Part shown: positions 8,822 through 17,300 of the stretch, piece by piece
Numbering within the stretch: the stretch's first letter is position 1
Layout: each line of letters begins with the position of its first letter
Assembly: GCA_948436975.1 (NCBI GenBank)
Contig: CAOJJB010000018.1
Span: 1 to 37,126 of the forward strand
DNA: 37,126 bases
Direction: 5' to 3'
From: an uncultured Clostridium sp.
Lineage (GTDB): Bacteria; Bacillota; Clostridia; TANB77; CAG-508
Position numbers and translations under genes: made by a program
The notes under the pieces: generated by a model
The model's input: only the letters and a program-made list of their open reading frames with translations
What the model was told of the DNA's origin: nothing
Database searches by the model: none

Positions 8822-9502
8822 ATGAAAGATAGTTTAGAAGTGTTAGAAAAAGAGATTGGGTATATATTTAAAAATAAGAACTTACTGAAAAATGCACTAA
8901 CACATACATCATATGCATATGAAAATAAAGTAAAAAGTTATGAGAGATTAGAATATTTAGGAGATAGTATATTAGAATTTATAAGCAGTAAATATTTATT
9001 TGAAAATTTTGAAAAGTTATCAGAAGGAGAAATGACTAAAGTTAGAGCCTACGCAGTATGTGAAGATAGTTTATATAAAATAGCATTAGAGCATAATTTT
9101 AGTGATTTCTTATATTTAGGAAGAAGTGAAAAAATGTCAAATACAAATAAGAAGGCAATATTAGCAGATAGTGTTGAAGCAGTTATAGCAGCAATGTATT
9201 TAGACTCAAATAATATAGAAATAGTACAAGACTTTATATTACAAAATATAAAAGAACAGGTAGAATTTGCAAGTAAGCATATAGGAATAAAAGATTATAA
9301 AACATGTTTACAAGAAAAACTACAAGAAAATGGAGAAGTACAAATAAAGTATAATATTATAAAAGAAGAAGGACCAGATCATAATAAAACATTTACAGCA
9401 GAAGTAGAATGTGAAGGAAAAAAACTAGCAACAGGAACAGGAAGAAGTAAAAAATCAGCAGAAATGGAAGCCGCAAGAAAAGCAATAAAAATAGTAGAAT
9501 AA
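8822..9502 (+). CDS. rnc: ribonuclease III
   Basis: RNase III cleaves double-stranded RNA in rRNA processing and mRNA turnover. The 226-residue product has the catalytic signature ERLEYLGDS at residues 41-49 (acidic residues E41, E44 and D48), the second acidic set D116 and E119 in ADSVEAVIAAMYLD, and a double-stranded-RNA-binding domain from about residue 158 to the end (DYKTCLQEKLQENG through GRSKKSAEMEAARKAI). ATG at 8822 follows AGAGG. The plsX-acpP-rnc order is widespread in Firmicutes; the usual next genes, smc and ftsY, are absent here and replaced by a radical SAM gene 13 bases downstream. Confidence 0.96.
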   Translation: MKDSLEVLEKEIGYIFKNKNLLKNALTHTSYAYENKVKSYERLEYLGDSILEFISSKYLFENFEKLSEGEMTKVRAYAVCEDSLYKIALEHNFSDFLYLGRSEKMSNTNKKAILADSVEAVIAAMYLDSNNIEIVQDFILQNIKEQVEFASKHIGIKDYKTCLQEKLQENGEVQIKYNIIKEEGPDHNKTFTAEVECEGKKLATGTGRSKKSAEMEAARKAIKIVE

Positions 9503-9515
9503 GAGGAGGTGTATC

Positions 9516-10589
9516 ATGAAAAAACAATATATAATTCCTATATTTGTACCACACTTAGGATGTCCTAATGACTGTACTTTTTGTAATCAAAAGAAAATTA
9601 GTGGACAACTGAAAAATATAACAGAAAAAGATGTACAAGAAACAATAGAATTTTATCTTCAAAATTTTAAATCAAAAGATGCTTATAAAGAAGTAGCATT
9701 TTATGGAGGAAGCTTTACAGGAATAGAAGAAGAATTACAAGAAAAATTACTACAAACAGTATATGAATATATAAAGGTAAAGAAAATAGATGGAATTAGA
9801 ATATCTACAAGACCAGATTATATTGATAAGCCAACACTAAAAAGACTAAGAAAATATAAGGTAAAAACAATAGAACTAGGTGTCCAATCAACTAATAACT
9901 ATATCTTAAAAAAATGTAAAAGAGGACATACTTATGAAGATGTTATAAAAGCATCAAAACTAATTAGAAGATATAGATTTAAACTTGGGCATCAAATGAT
10001 GATTGGATTACCAGAAAGTACAGAAGCAGATGATATAAAGACTGCAAAAGATTTAATAAAATTAAAACCTAAAATAGTAAGAATATATCCTGTATTAGTT
10101 ATAAAAGACACAGAATTAGAACAAGAGTATAGAACTGGTGAATTTGAACCATTAACTTTAAATCAAGCAGTAGAAAGATGTAAAGAAATTTGTTATTTAT
10201 TTGGAAGAAAAAGAATAAAAGTAATTAGAATAGGTTTGCAAAGTACAGAAACAATTACTTCACCAAATAAAGAAACAAGTGAAGTAGTTGCAGGACCATA
10301 TCATGAAACCTTTAGGCAATTAGTAGAATCATCAATGTATTATGACACAATAGAAAGTAAAATAAAGAAAATTAATAGTAAAGTAAAAGAAGTTGAAATA
10401 ATAGTAAATCCACAAAATGTTAATAATGTTGTTGGATATAAAAAAGAAAATATAAATAAATTAAAAGAAATGTATGATATTGATATTATAATAAAGCAAG
10501 ATATAAAACATTCATTAGATAAAATAGATGTAGTAGTTTCCAAAATACATAAAGATTTTATAGATGAGAAAGAAAAAGTAAAATCTTAA
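9516..10589 (+). CDS. Elp3-like radical SAM protein with KH-like C-terminus
   Basis: The N-terminus carries a radical SAM cluster motif CPNDCTFC (C16, C20, C23), followed by FYGGSFTGIE, the SAM-binding region, and ISTRPDYID and LGVQSTNNYILKKCKRGH, which resemble the Elp3 and oxygen-independent coproporphyrinogen oxidase branch of the superfamily. The GNAT acetyltransferase domain of true Elp3 is absent: the 357 residues end in a segment (about 290-345) with VNPQNVNNVVGYKKENI followed by a helix and strand, which looks like a KH-type RNA-binding fold with a GYKK loop. An RNA or tRNA modification role is therefore plausible, but the substrate is unknown. GAGGAGGTG precedes the ATG and the gene is coupled to rnc by a 13-base gap. 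Confidence 0.85.
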   Translation: MKKQYIIPIFVPHLGCPNDCTFCNQKKISGQLKNITEKDVQETIEFYLQNFKSKDAYKEVAFYGGSFTGIEEELQEKLLQTVYEYIKVKKIDGIRISTRPDYIDKPTLKRLRKYKVKTIELGVQSTNNYILKKCKRGHTYEDVIKASKLIRRYRFKLGHQMMIGLPESTEADDIKTAKDLIKLKPKIVRIYPVLVIKDTELEQEYRTGEFEPLTLNQAVERCKEICYLFGRKRIKVIRIGLQSTETITSPNKETSEVVAGPYHETFRQLVESSMYYDTIESKIKKINSKVKEVEIIVNPQNVNNVVGYKKENINKLKEMYDIDIIIKQDIKHSLDKIDVVVSKIHKDFIDEKEKVKS

Positions 10590-10606
10590 AAAAAAGTATA
10601 AAAAAT

Positions 10607-10651
10607 CTAAAAATATTGATACTAATAGTATGAATATTTTTAGGTTTTTTT
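10607..10651 (+). terminator. terminator-like hairpin overlapping the yitT-like start codon
   Basis: CTAAAAATATT (10607-10617) pairs perfectly with AATATTTTTAG (10633-10643). After one G-G mismatch, ATACT (10619-10623) pairs with AGTAT (10627-10631), leaving a three-base loop. GTTTTTTT follows at 10644-10651, so the element has the form of an intrinsic terminator for rnc and the radical SAM gene. The ATG at 10630-10632 lies in its right arm. Confidence 0.7.
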
Positions 10652-11466
10652 ATGATATTTTATTAATTACAATAGGGTGTATATTAGCAGCATTTGGAAC
10701 ATCTAATTTTCTTTTACCTAACCAATTATCGAGTGGTGGATTTGCTGGAATAGCAACTATTTTTTATTATTTTTTTAATATTCAAATGGGAACAACAATT
10801 ATGGTTCTAAATATACCGCTATTTGTCATAGGCTATTTGAAATTAGGAGCCAAATTTATTATAAAAACTATTTTTGCAACACTTCTATATTCTTGGTTTA
10901 TTGATATATTTGCAAATTTCAGTTTTTTTGTAAGTGATAGATTATTATCAAGTATATATGGTGGAGTATTAATAGGAAGTGGACTTGCATTAGTTTTTAA
11001 AGCTAATACTTCAACAGGAGGAACTGATTTAATTGCATATATAGCACAAAATTATAATATTCATTTAAAAATGAGTAATATAATAATGATAATAGATATA
11101 GTTGTTGTTTTTGCAAATTTAGTAGTTTTTAAAGAAATGGAAATTGGTTTGTATTCAGCAATTGCAATATTTATTATAGGAAAAATGGTAGATGTAGTTT
11201 TTGAAGGAATAAACTTTTGTAAAGTAATATATATAATTTCAGATAAATATGATGAAGTAATGAATGCTATCAATTCAGAAGTAAAAAGAGGAGCTACCGG
11301 ATTATATGGAAAAGGTAGCTTCACTCAAAAAAATAAGATGGTAATAATGTGTGTATCAAAAAGAAGGGATATGGAAAGAATTAAATCTGTTTCTAAAAAA
11401 ATTGATCCAAAATCTTTTATTATTGTAACTGATGCAAGAGAAGTTTATGGATTAGGTTTTAAATAA
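10630..11466 (+). CDS. YitT family membrane protein (DUF161/DUF2179)
   Basis: The 278-residue protein has about five to six hydrophobic segments in the first 190 residues, with the YitT signatures AAFGTSNFLLPNQLSSGGFAG and KANTSTGGTDLIAY, and a soluble C-terminal DUF2179 domain (about 195-272) containing VKRGATGLYGKGSFT. Family function is unclear; transport or regulation has been suggested. The start is odd: no ribosome binding site is visible and the ATG sits inside a 16 bp terminator-like hairpin, yet the N-terminus aligns in character with other family members, so a different start is unlikely. Its 3' end is three bases from the convergent xre gene and shares an inverted repeat with it. 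Confidence 0.9.
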   Translation: MNIFRFFYDILLITIGCILAAFGTSNFLLPNQLSSGGFAGIATIFYYFFNIQMGTTIMVLNIPLFVIGYLKLGAKFIIKTIFATLLYSWFIDIFANFSFFVSDRLLSSIYGGVLIGSGLALVFKANTSTGGTDLIAYIAQNYNIHLKMSNIIMIIDIVVVFANLVVFKEMEIGLYSAIAIFIIGKMVDVVFEGINFCKVIYIISDKYDEVMNAINSEVKRGATGLYGKGSFTQKNKMVIMCVSKRRDMERIKSVSKKIDPKSFIIVTDAREVYGLGFK

Positions 11467-11486
11467 TTATTAATCTAATCCATAAG
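11444..11486. repeat. inverted repeat across the two convergent gene ends
   Basis: TATGGATTAG (11446-11455) and CTAATCCATA (11475-11484) form a perfect 10 bp stem, extendable by a T-A and a G-U pair. One arm codes the Tyr-Gly-Leu end of the YitT-like protein, the other the Tyr-Gly-Leu-Asp end of the regulator. There is no T-run on either side, so it is at best a weak bidirectional terminator. Confidence 0.5.
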
Positions 11487-11688
11487 GAATTATTTCATCT
11501 GTTTCACCAATAATATAATCAGGACTAGTATGATAAAATCTAGCCAGTTTTAAAAGAACAGAAACTGATAAAGTTTGTTTACCTCTTTCGTAAAGACCAT
11601 AAGAAGATCTTGATATCTCCAATTTTTTTGCAAGCTCTTGTTGTGTTAAATTATTTTTTTTTCTTAACTCCTTTAACCTGTTATACAT
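11470..11688 (-). CDS. small Xre-type HTH regulator (copy 1)
   Basis: The 72-residue protein is essentially one helix-turn-helix of the Cro/C1/Xre type. RLKELRKKNNLTQQELAKKL is the first helix and turn, ISRSSYGLYERGKQTLSV holds the recognition helix, and LLKLARFYHTSPDYIIGETD closes the domain. There is no dimerisation or sensor domain beyond a short tail. The ATG at 11688 is preceded by AAAGGA at about nine bases. It is a clear paralogue of the gene at 11757-11996 and lies on the same strand, with its own promoter between them. Target genes are unknown; its neighbours (yitT-like gene, second xre) are the simplest candidates. Confidence 0.9.
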   Translation of the reverse strand: MYNRLKELRKKNNLTQQELAKKLEISRSSYGLYERGKQTLSVSVLLKLARFYHTSPDYIIGETDEIIPYGLD

Positions 11689-11719
11689 AAAAAAAATCCT
11701 TTCTAAATATTATAAATAA

Positions 11720-11748
11720 ATTATATAAACATAGAAAGAATTTTACAA
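11720..11748 (-). promoter_or_regulatory. promoter of xre copy 1
   Basis: Read on the minus strand, TTGTAA (11743-11748) and TATAAT (11720-11725) are 17 bases apart, with the -10 about 32 bases before the start codon. Confidence 0.6.
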
Positions 11749-11756
11749 TAATGTTT

Positions 11757-11996
11757 TTATATAGAAGTTTTTTTTCTAGGTTCAGAATATCTCTTTTGAA
11801 TATTAGTATCTCCTACTATATAATCTATACTAGTATTATAATATTTGGCTAAAATGCGTAATAAGTCAACAGGAATATCACGTTTTCCTGTTTCATATAA
11901 ACTATATTGAGGTCTAGTTATATCTAATATTTCAGATAATACTTTTTGGGTTAAATCATGATCTTCTCTTAAATCTTTCAATCTTTTCAAATGCAT
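11757..11996 (-). CDS. small Xre-type HTH regulator (copy 2)
   Basis: This 79-residue single-domain helix-turn-helix protein has RLKDLREDHDLTQKVLSEIL, then ITRPQYSLYETGKRDIPV, then LRILAKYYNTSIDYIVGDTN, followed by a basic tail. It matches copy 1 position by position through the whole domain (shared LTQ, the SLYE/GLYE recognition end, and SxDYI(I/V)G), so the two arose by tandem duplication. Differences fall in the recognition helix (RPQYS against RSSYG), which suggests different operator preferences. ATG at 11996 follows AGAGGTG. It is divergent from ogg; the spacer carries palindromes over its promoter, which points to self-control. Confidence 0.9.
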   Translation of the reverse strand: MHLKRLKDLREDHDLTQKVLSEILDITRPQYSLYETGKRDIPVDLLRILAKYYNTSIDYIVGDTNIQKRYSEPRKKTSI

Positions 11997-12029
11997 TTTG
12001 CACCTCTCTTTCTCTTGCTAAAATTCTAA

Positions 12030-12075
12030 CATGTATATACATGAATACTTTGATATGTAATTATTTAGATACATA
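12030..12075 (-). promoter_or_regulatory. xre copy 2 promoter with operator-like palindromes
   Basis: On the minus strand, TTACAT (12055-12060) and TATACA (12032-12037) are 17 bases apart. A perfect 14-base palindrome, CATGTATATACATG (12030-12043), covers the -10. A second inverted repeat, TATGTA-N10-TACATA (12054-12059/12070-12075), covers the -35. Both are built from ATGTA half-sites, giving four copies in 46 bases. They are candidate binding sites for one or both Xre proteins. Confidence 0.55.
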
Positions 12076-12101
12076 CAATTTTAATAAGGTTTATTTTTCT
12101 A

Positions 12102-12130
12102 TTGATTAATTAGTAAAAATATAATAAAAT
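12102..12130 (+). promoter_or_regulatory. possible promoter of the ogg operon
   Basis: TTGATT (12102-12107) and TAAAAT (12125-12130) are 17 bases apart, 37 bases before ogg. The site is divergent from, and about 27 bases beyond, the ATGTA half-sites of the xre operator, so the regulators could also affect this operon. Confidence 0.4.
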
Positions 12131-12167
12131 TAATTAACAAATTAATTTAAGGAAAAGTAAATAGAAA

Positions 12168-13040
12168 ATGGAAACATATGTATTAAAAAACCAAGAATCT
12201 TTTAACCTAGAACATATTTTTGAATGTGGACAATGTTTTAGATGGAATAAGGAAAACGATGGAAGCTATATAGGTATAGTAAAAAACTCAGTAATAAGAG
12301 TAAATAAAATTAACGAAGAAATTATATTTACAGGAGTATGTAAAGATGAAGATTTCAAATCTCTTATTAGATATTATTTTGATTTAGACACAAATTATTC
12401 AGAATATAAAGAAAAACTTTCTAAAATAGATGAATATATGAAACAAAGTATAAAATTTGGAGAAGGAATAAGAATACTAAAACAAGACCTATGGGAATGC
12501 ATAATTTCATTTATAATATCAGCTAATAATAATATTCCAAGAATAAAAAAAATAATTGATAGAATATCATTAACATATGGAAAAAAGATTGAATTTGAAG
12601 GAAAAGAATATTATACATTTCCAACACCAGAGGAGTTATCAGAAGCTACTGTAGAAGATTTAAGGGGATTAGGACTAGGATTTAGAGATAAAAGAATTTA
12701 TAATACAACAAAAATGATATTAAATAAAGAAATAAATTTAGAAGAATTATTTAAACTAGAAAATACTAATTTAATGAAAGAAGAATTACTTAAACTAGAT
12801 GGAGTAGGACCAAAAGTTGCAGATTGTATATTATTATTTGCTTTAAAAAGATTAGATGCCTTTCCAATAGATGTTTGGGTAAGAAGAGTAATGAATGATT
12901 TATATATACATAATGAAGATGAAAATAAAGTAAATAAAAAAGAGTTACAAAAATTGGCAGAAGAAAAATTTTTAGGCTTATCAGGAATTGCACAGCAATA
13001 CTTATTTTATTGGAAAAGAGAACAAGAAAAAGGTGCTTAA
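12168..13040 (+). CDS. ogg: 8-oxoguanine DNA glycosylase/AP lyase (Ogg1 type)
   Basis: This is a base excision repair enzyme removing 8-oxoguanine. The N-terminal domain has the OGG_N pattern HIFECGQCFRWNKE. The helix-hairpin-helix GPD motif is LDGVGPKVADCILLFALKRL with the catalytic lysine at K216, followed by AFPIDVWV with the catalytic aspartate D235. The KVADC form and the following PxDVWV fit the Ogg1 branch, as in clostridial Ogg, rather than MutY or Nth; no iron-sulphur cysteines follow. Length is 290 residues. The ribosome binding site (AAGGAAAAG) is weak and somewhat distant from the ATG. It heads a run of genes that includes two other repair proteins, addB and a family 4 UDG. Confidence 0.92.
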   Translation: METYVLKNQESFNLEHIFECGQCFRWNKENDGSYIGIVKNSVIRVNKINEEIIFTGVCKDEDFKSLIRYYFDLDTNYSEYKEKLSKIDEYMKQSIKFGEGIRILKQDLWECIISFIISANNNIPRIKKIIDRISLTYGKKIEFEGKEYYTFPTPEELSEATVEDLRGLGLGFRDKRIYNTTKMILNKEINLEELFKLENTNLMKEELLKLDGVGPKVADCILLFALKRLDAFPIDVWVRRVMNDLYIHNEDENKVNKKELQKLAEEKFLGLSGIAQQYLFYWKREQEKGA

Positions 13041-13128
13041 ATATATTTTTAATATATATTTAGACTTAAAATGTAATAAATATATATTAAATTAAAAATG
13101 TATTTAAGAAAATTAGAAAGGGTATTAT

Positions 13129-14310
13129 ATGAAAAATAAAAAGTGTAATTTTATAACATCAATTTTATTATTAATAATGATTATTATATTTTTATTAACA
13201 GTATATTTTTGTTTAGATGTATTTGGAATAATAAATGTTCCTAAAAAATATAGTATCGCTTCTATATTATATTCACAAATAGAAGGTATTGCATCAGGAG
13301 AAAACCTATTGGAAAATATAATCTCAACAGGTGAAAAGAAAATAGTAGTAGTTTCAAAGGATAGTGCAGAGGTGTCATCACAAAATGTAAAAAATCCATT
13401 AGAAGAACTTGACAATTCAGAAAAAAATACGAAAAATATACAAAATACATATGATACAAATAAATTTTACTATAATCAATTAGATGAATATGGAAAATTA
13501 TTATATACTGAACTATATGCAAATAAAGAACAACTAAAAACAGGTACTTTTAAAGCAGAATATGGAGTAACATTTAATAGTTTATTACAAGAAGAAAGAG
13601 GAAATGAAATACTAAGTAATGCATTAGATGGAGCAATAAATGCATTAGTTCTTGACAATCCAGAAATATTTTATATAGATATAACAAAAATGTATTTAGT
13701 AACTAATATAACTAAAAAAGTATTTTCAACAACATATAATGTTTCTATAAGTGGAAATGGAAACAGTTATTTAGATGAAGCTTTTACTTCAACAGAGCAA
13801 GTAGAAAAAGCAATAAAAGATGTAAAAGCAATAAAAGATAGAGTAATAGACACAGCAACAGGAAGTACAGTAGATAAAATAAAAACAGTACATGATTATT
13901 TAGTAGATAGTATAACATATGATGCTAATAATGGTTCAACAGTATATAATATTTATGGGGCATTAGTAAATCAAAAGGTAGTATGTGAAGGATATGCAAA
14001 AGCATTCAAATATATTTTAGATGATTTAGGAATACCATGTATTATAGTTTGTGGAACAGGAACAAATAGTTCAGGACTTACAGAAAGTCATGCTTGGAAT
14101 TATGTTCAAATAGAAGGAAAATGGTATGCATTAGATGTTACATGGGATGACCCTGTAACAGGAATTCCAGGAGGATATGTACCAACAGATCTTAAATATT
14201 CATATTTTTTAAAAGGATCAGAAGAATTTTTTGAAAATCATGTAGAAGATGAGAGTATGCTAGGAAAAGTAAGATTAAATTATCCATATTTAAGTCAAAC
14301 TGATTATTAA
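13129..14310 (+). CDS. membrane-anchored transglutaminase-like protein
   Basis: A single hydrophobic segment at residues 9-30, after a KNKK start, looks like an uncleaved signal anchor, so the rest is probably outside the cell. The C-terminal half is a transglutaminase-like domain with the Cys-His-Asp triad: C286 in VVCEGYAKAF, H321 in ESHAWNYV and D336 in LDVTWDDP, with the preceding DYLVDSITYD segment usual in this family. Such domains act as cysteine peptidases or cross-linkers at the bacterial surface; which applies here is unknown. The middle (about 70-240) has no motif I recognise. GAAAGG precedes the ATG. The 15-base gap to addB implies co-transcription. Confidence 0.88.
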   Translation: MKNKKCNFITSILLLIMIIIFLLTVYFCLDVFGIINVPKKYSIASILYSQIEGIASGENLLENIISTGEKKIVVVSKDSAEVSSQNVKNPLEELDNSEKNTKNIQNTYDTNKFYYNQLDEYGKLLYTELYANKEQLKTGTFKAEYGVTFNSLLQEERGNEILSNALDGAINALVLDNPEIFYIDITKMYLVTNITKKVFSTTYNVSISGNGNSYLDEAFTSTEQVEKAIKDVKAIKDRVIDTATGSTVDKIKTVHDYLVDSITYDANNGSTVYNIYGALVNQKVVCEGYAKAFKYILDDLGIPCIIVCGTGTNSSGLTESHAWNYVQIEGKWYALDVTWDDPVTGIPGGYVPTDLKYSYFLKGSEEFFENHVEDESMLGKVRLNYPYLSQTDY

Positions 14311-14325
14311 AATTTTGGAGGAAAA

Positions 14326-17300
14326 ATGAGATTAAATTTAATTTATGGAAGAAGTGGAACAGGAAAAAGTGAATATATATGTAATGATATAAAAAAATAT
14401 ATAGGAAAAAAGAAAGTATATCTTATTGTTCCAGAACAAGGAAATCTCTCAGCTGAAAAAAAACTTTTTAATATATTAAAATTAAATAGTTTAATAAATA
14501 TAGAAGTATTGACTTTAAGTAGAATGGCATATCGTGTTTCAAATGAAATAGGTGGCAATAATAGCCACCTTTCAAAAGTTGGAAAGGATATGCTTATTTT
14601 TGATTTAATTTCAAAAGAAAAATCAAATTTGAATTTTTTAGGAAAATCTGAAAAAAATATTGATATTGTAGGTAGATTATTTACAGAATTAAAGAAACAC
14701 CAAATATCAATTAATGATTTAGAAAATACAAATATTAAAAGTCAATATACAAATTTAAAATTACAAGATATAATAAAATTATATAAAAGATATGAAGAAA
14801 AATTAAATAATAATTTTATAGATGAAAATGATAGTTTAACATTATTAGCAGAAAATTTAAATAAAACAAATATGTTTGAAGACACTGTAATTTATATAGA
14901 TGAATTTTTAGGATTTACACCACAAGAATATAATGTATTTAAAGAGATTATAAAACAAACATATGAAGTGAATGTTGGAATAACAACTGATAATTTAAAA
15001 AATAATACAACAAAAGAAAATGATATTTTTTATTTTAATAAAAAATATGCAAACAAATTAAAAAGTATAGCAGAAGAAAATAATTTAGAAATAAATGAAA
15101 TATATCTTGAAAAAAATTATAGATTTAAAAATAAAGAATTAAAGTTTTTGGAAGAAAACTATTGTAATTATAAAGTAAAATATGAAGAAGAAAATAATAA
15201 TATAAAATTATTTTTAGCCAATAATCCATACACAGAATTAGAATATGTAGCACAAAATATCTACAAATTAGTTAAAAAATGTGGATATAATTATAATGAA
15301 ATTGGAATTATTGCAGAAGATGTTGATAAATATTCAGAAGATGCAAAAGCAATATGTAATAAATATGAAATTCCATTATTTGTGGATAATAAAAAAGAAT
15401 TAAATCAAAATATTCTAATAAAATTTATTATATCAATGCTAGAAATATTTCAAAAAAATTGGTCTTTTGATTCTATATTTAATTATTTAAAAATAGGATT
15501 ATTAGAAATAGAAAAAGAAGATATATATATGTTAGAAAATTATTGTAGAAAGTGGGGAATAAAAGGTACAAAGTTTTATAACAGAGAGTTTAATTACGAA
15601 GAAATTAATGATAGACAAGAAAAATTAGAAAAAATAAGAAAGCAAATAATTAATCCACTAATAGAATTTAAAAAAAATGTATCTACTAATAAAAATGTAG
15701 TACAAATAACAAAAGAAATATATAATTTTTTAATTAATAATAAAATTAATGAGAAATTAGATAATAAAATTAAAAATTATAATAGTATTGAATTATCAGA
15801 TGAGTATAATACAAGTTACAAAATACTAATTAATATATTAGATGAAATGTGCTTAATATTCAAAGAAGAAAAAGTTACTTTTGAAAAATATAAACAATTA
15901 TTAGAGATAGGATTAACATCTAGTAAACTAGGAAAAATACCAGCAACACAAGATCAAGTAGTTTTAGGAGATACAGAGAGAACAAGAAGTAATAAGTTAA
16001 AAGTAATTTTTATAATAGGAATAAATGATGGTACATTTCCAAAAATAAACAAAGTTGAAGGATATTTTAATGATCTAGATAGAGAAATATTGAAAGAAGA
16101 AGCTGGAATTGAGTTAGCTAAAAATTCGGTGGATAGTTTATATGAAGAACAATTTAATATATATAGAACTTTAACAACACCAGAAGAAAAATTATTTTTA
16201 TCATATTCATCTTCAGATAAAGAGGGAAAATCAATAAGACCATCAATTTTAATAAAGAAAATAAAAAGAATTTTTCCCAATATTAAAGAAGAAAGTGATA
16301 TTATAGAAAGAAAGTTTGTAAAAACGAATGAAAAAGCAAGTTTTGAAGAGGTTCTAAATGCATATAAAGAATATTTAGAAGGAAAAGAATTATCAAATGA
16401 AACACAAGAACTTTTAAGATATTTTTTTGCAAAAGATGCAAATAGATTTAAAAGGGCTATTTCAGGTATTTATTATACAAATAAAGCAGAAGAAATATCA
16501 AAAGAAAACATTGAAAAATTATATGGTGCATCATTAAAAACAAGTGTATCTAGATTAGAAAATTATAGAAGATGCCCATTTTCATTTCATTTAACATATG
16601 GTTTAAAACTAAAAGAAAAAGAAGAAATAAAAATAGAAAGAATTAATACTGGATCTTTTATGCATGAAGTAATTGATTTGTTTTTTAAAAAAATAGATGA
16701 AAACGGAATTAGAATAAAAGAAATTACAGATGAGGAAATATTAAAAATTGTAAGTATAATTGTAAAAGAATTATTAGAAACTAGTAGATATTACATATTT
16801 TCTAGTTCAGCAAAATACAGATTATTAACAAGAAGATTAAAAAAAGTAGTATATCAATCAATATGTTATATTGTATATTCTTTAAAATATAGTGATTTTT
16901 CTATATTAGGACATGAATTAGAATTTAGTAATACTGGAGAATATAATACAATAAAATTAGATATAGATAATAAAAAAGTTGAAATAACAGGGAAAATAGA
17001 TAGAATTGATACAGCTAAATTATCAGACAAGCAATATGTAAGAATAATAGACTATAAATCTTCTACAAAAGATTTAGATATAAACCAAGTTTTGTTTGGA
17101 ATACAAATACAATTAATTACATATTTAGATGCAATTTGTGAACAAACGGAATTAAAACCGAGTGGAATTTTATATATGGGATTAATAGACAATGTGGTTA
17201 AAAATGCTAAAAACTTGACAGAAGAGGAAATAGAGAATAAAATTAGAAATAATTTTAAAATGAAAGGATTAATTTTAGCAGATGTTTCTGTTATTAAAAT

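Noticed and set aside
11720-11996. The two small Xre genes as antitoxins of toxin-antitoxin pairs
   Set aside because: Neither has a small partner gene next to it; the neighbours are a YitT-like membrane protein and ogg.
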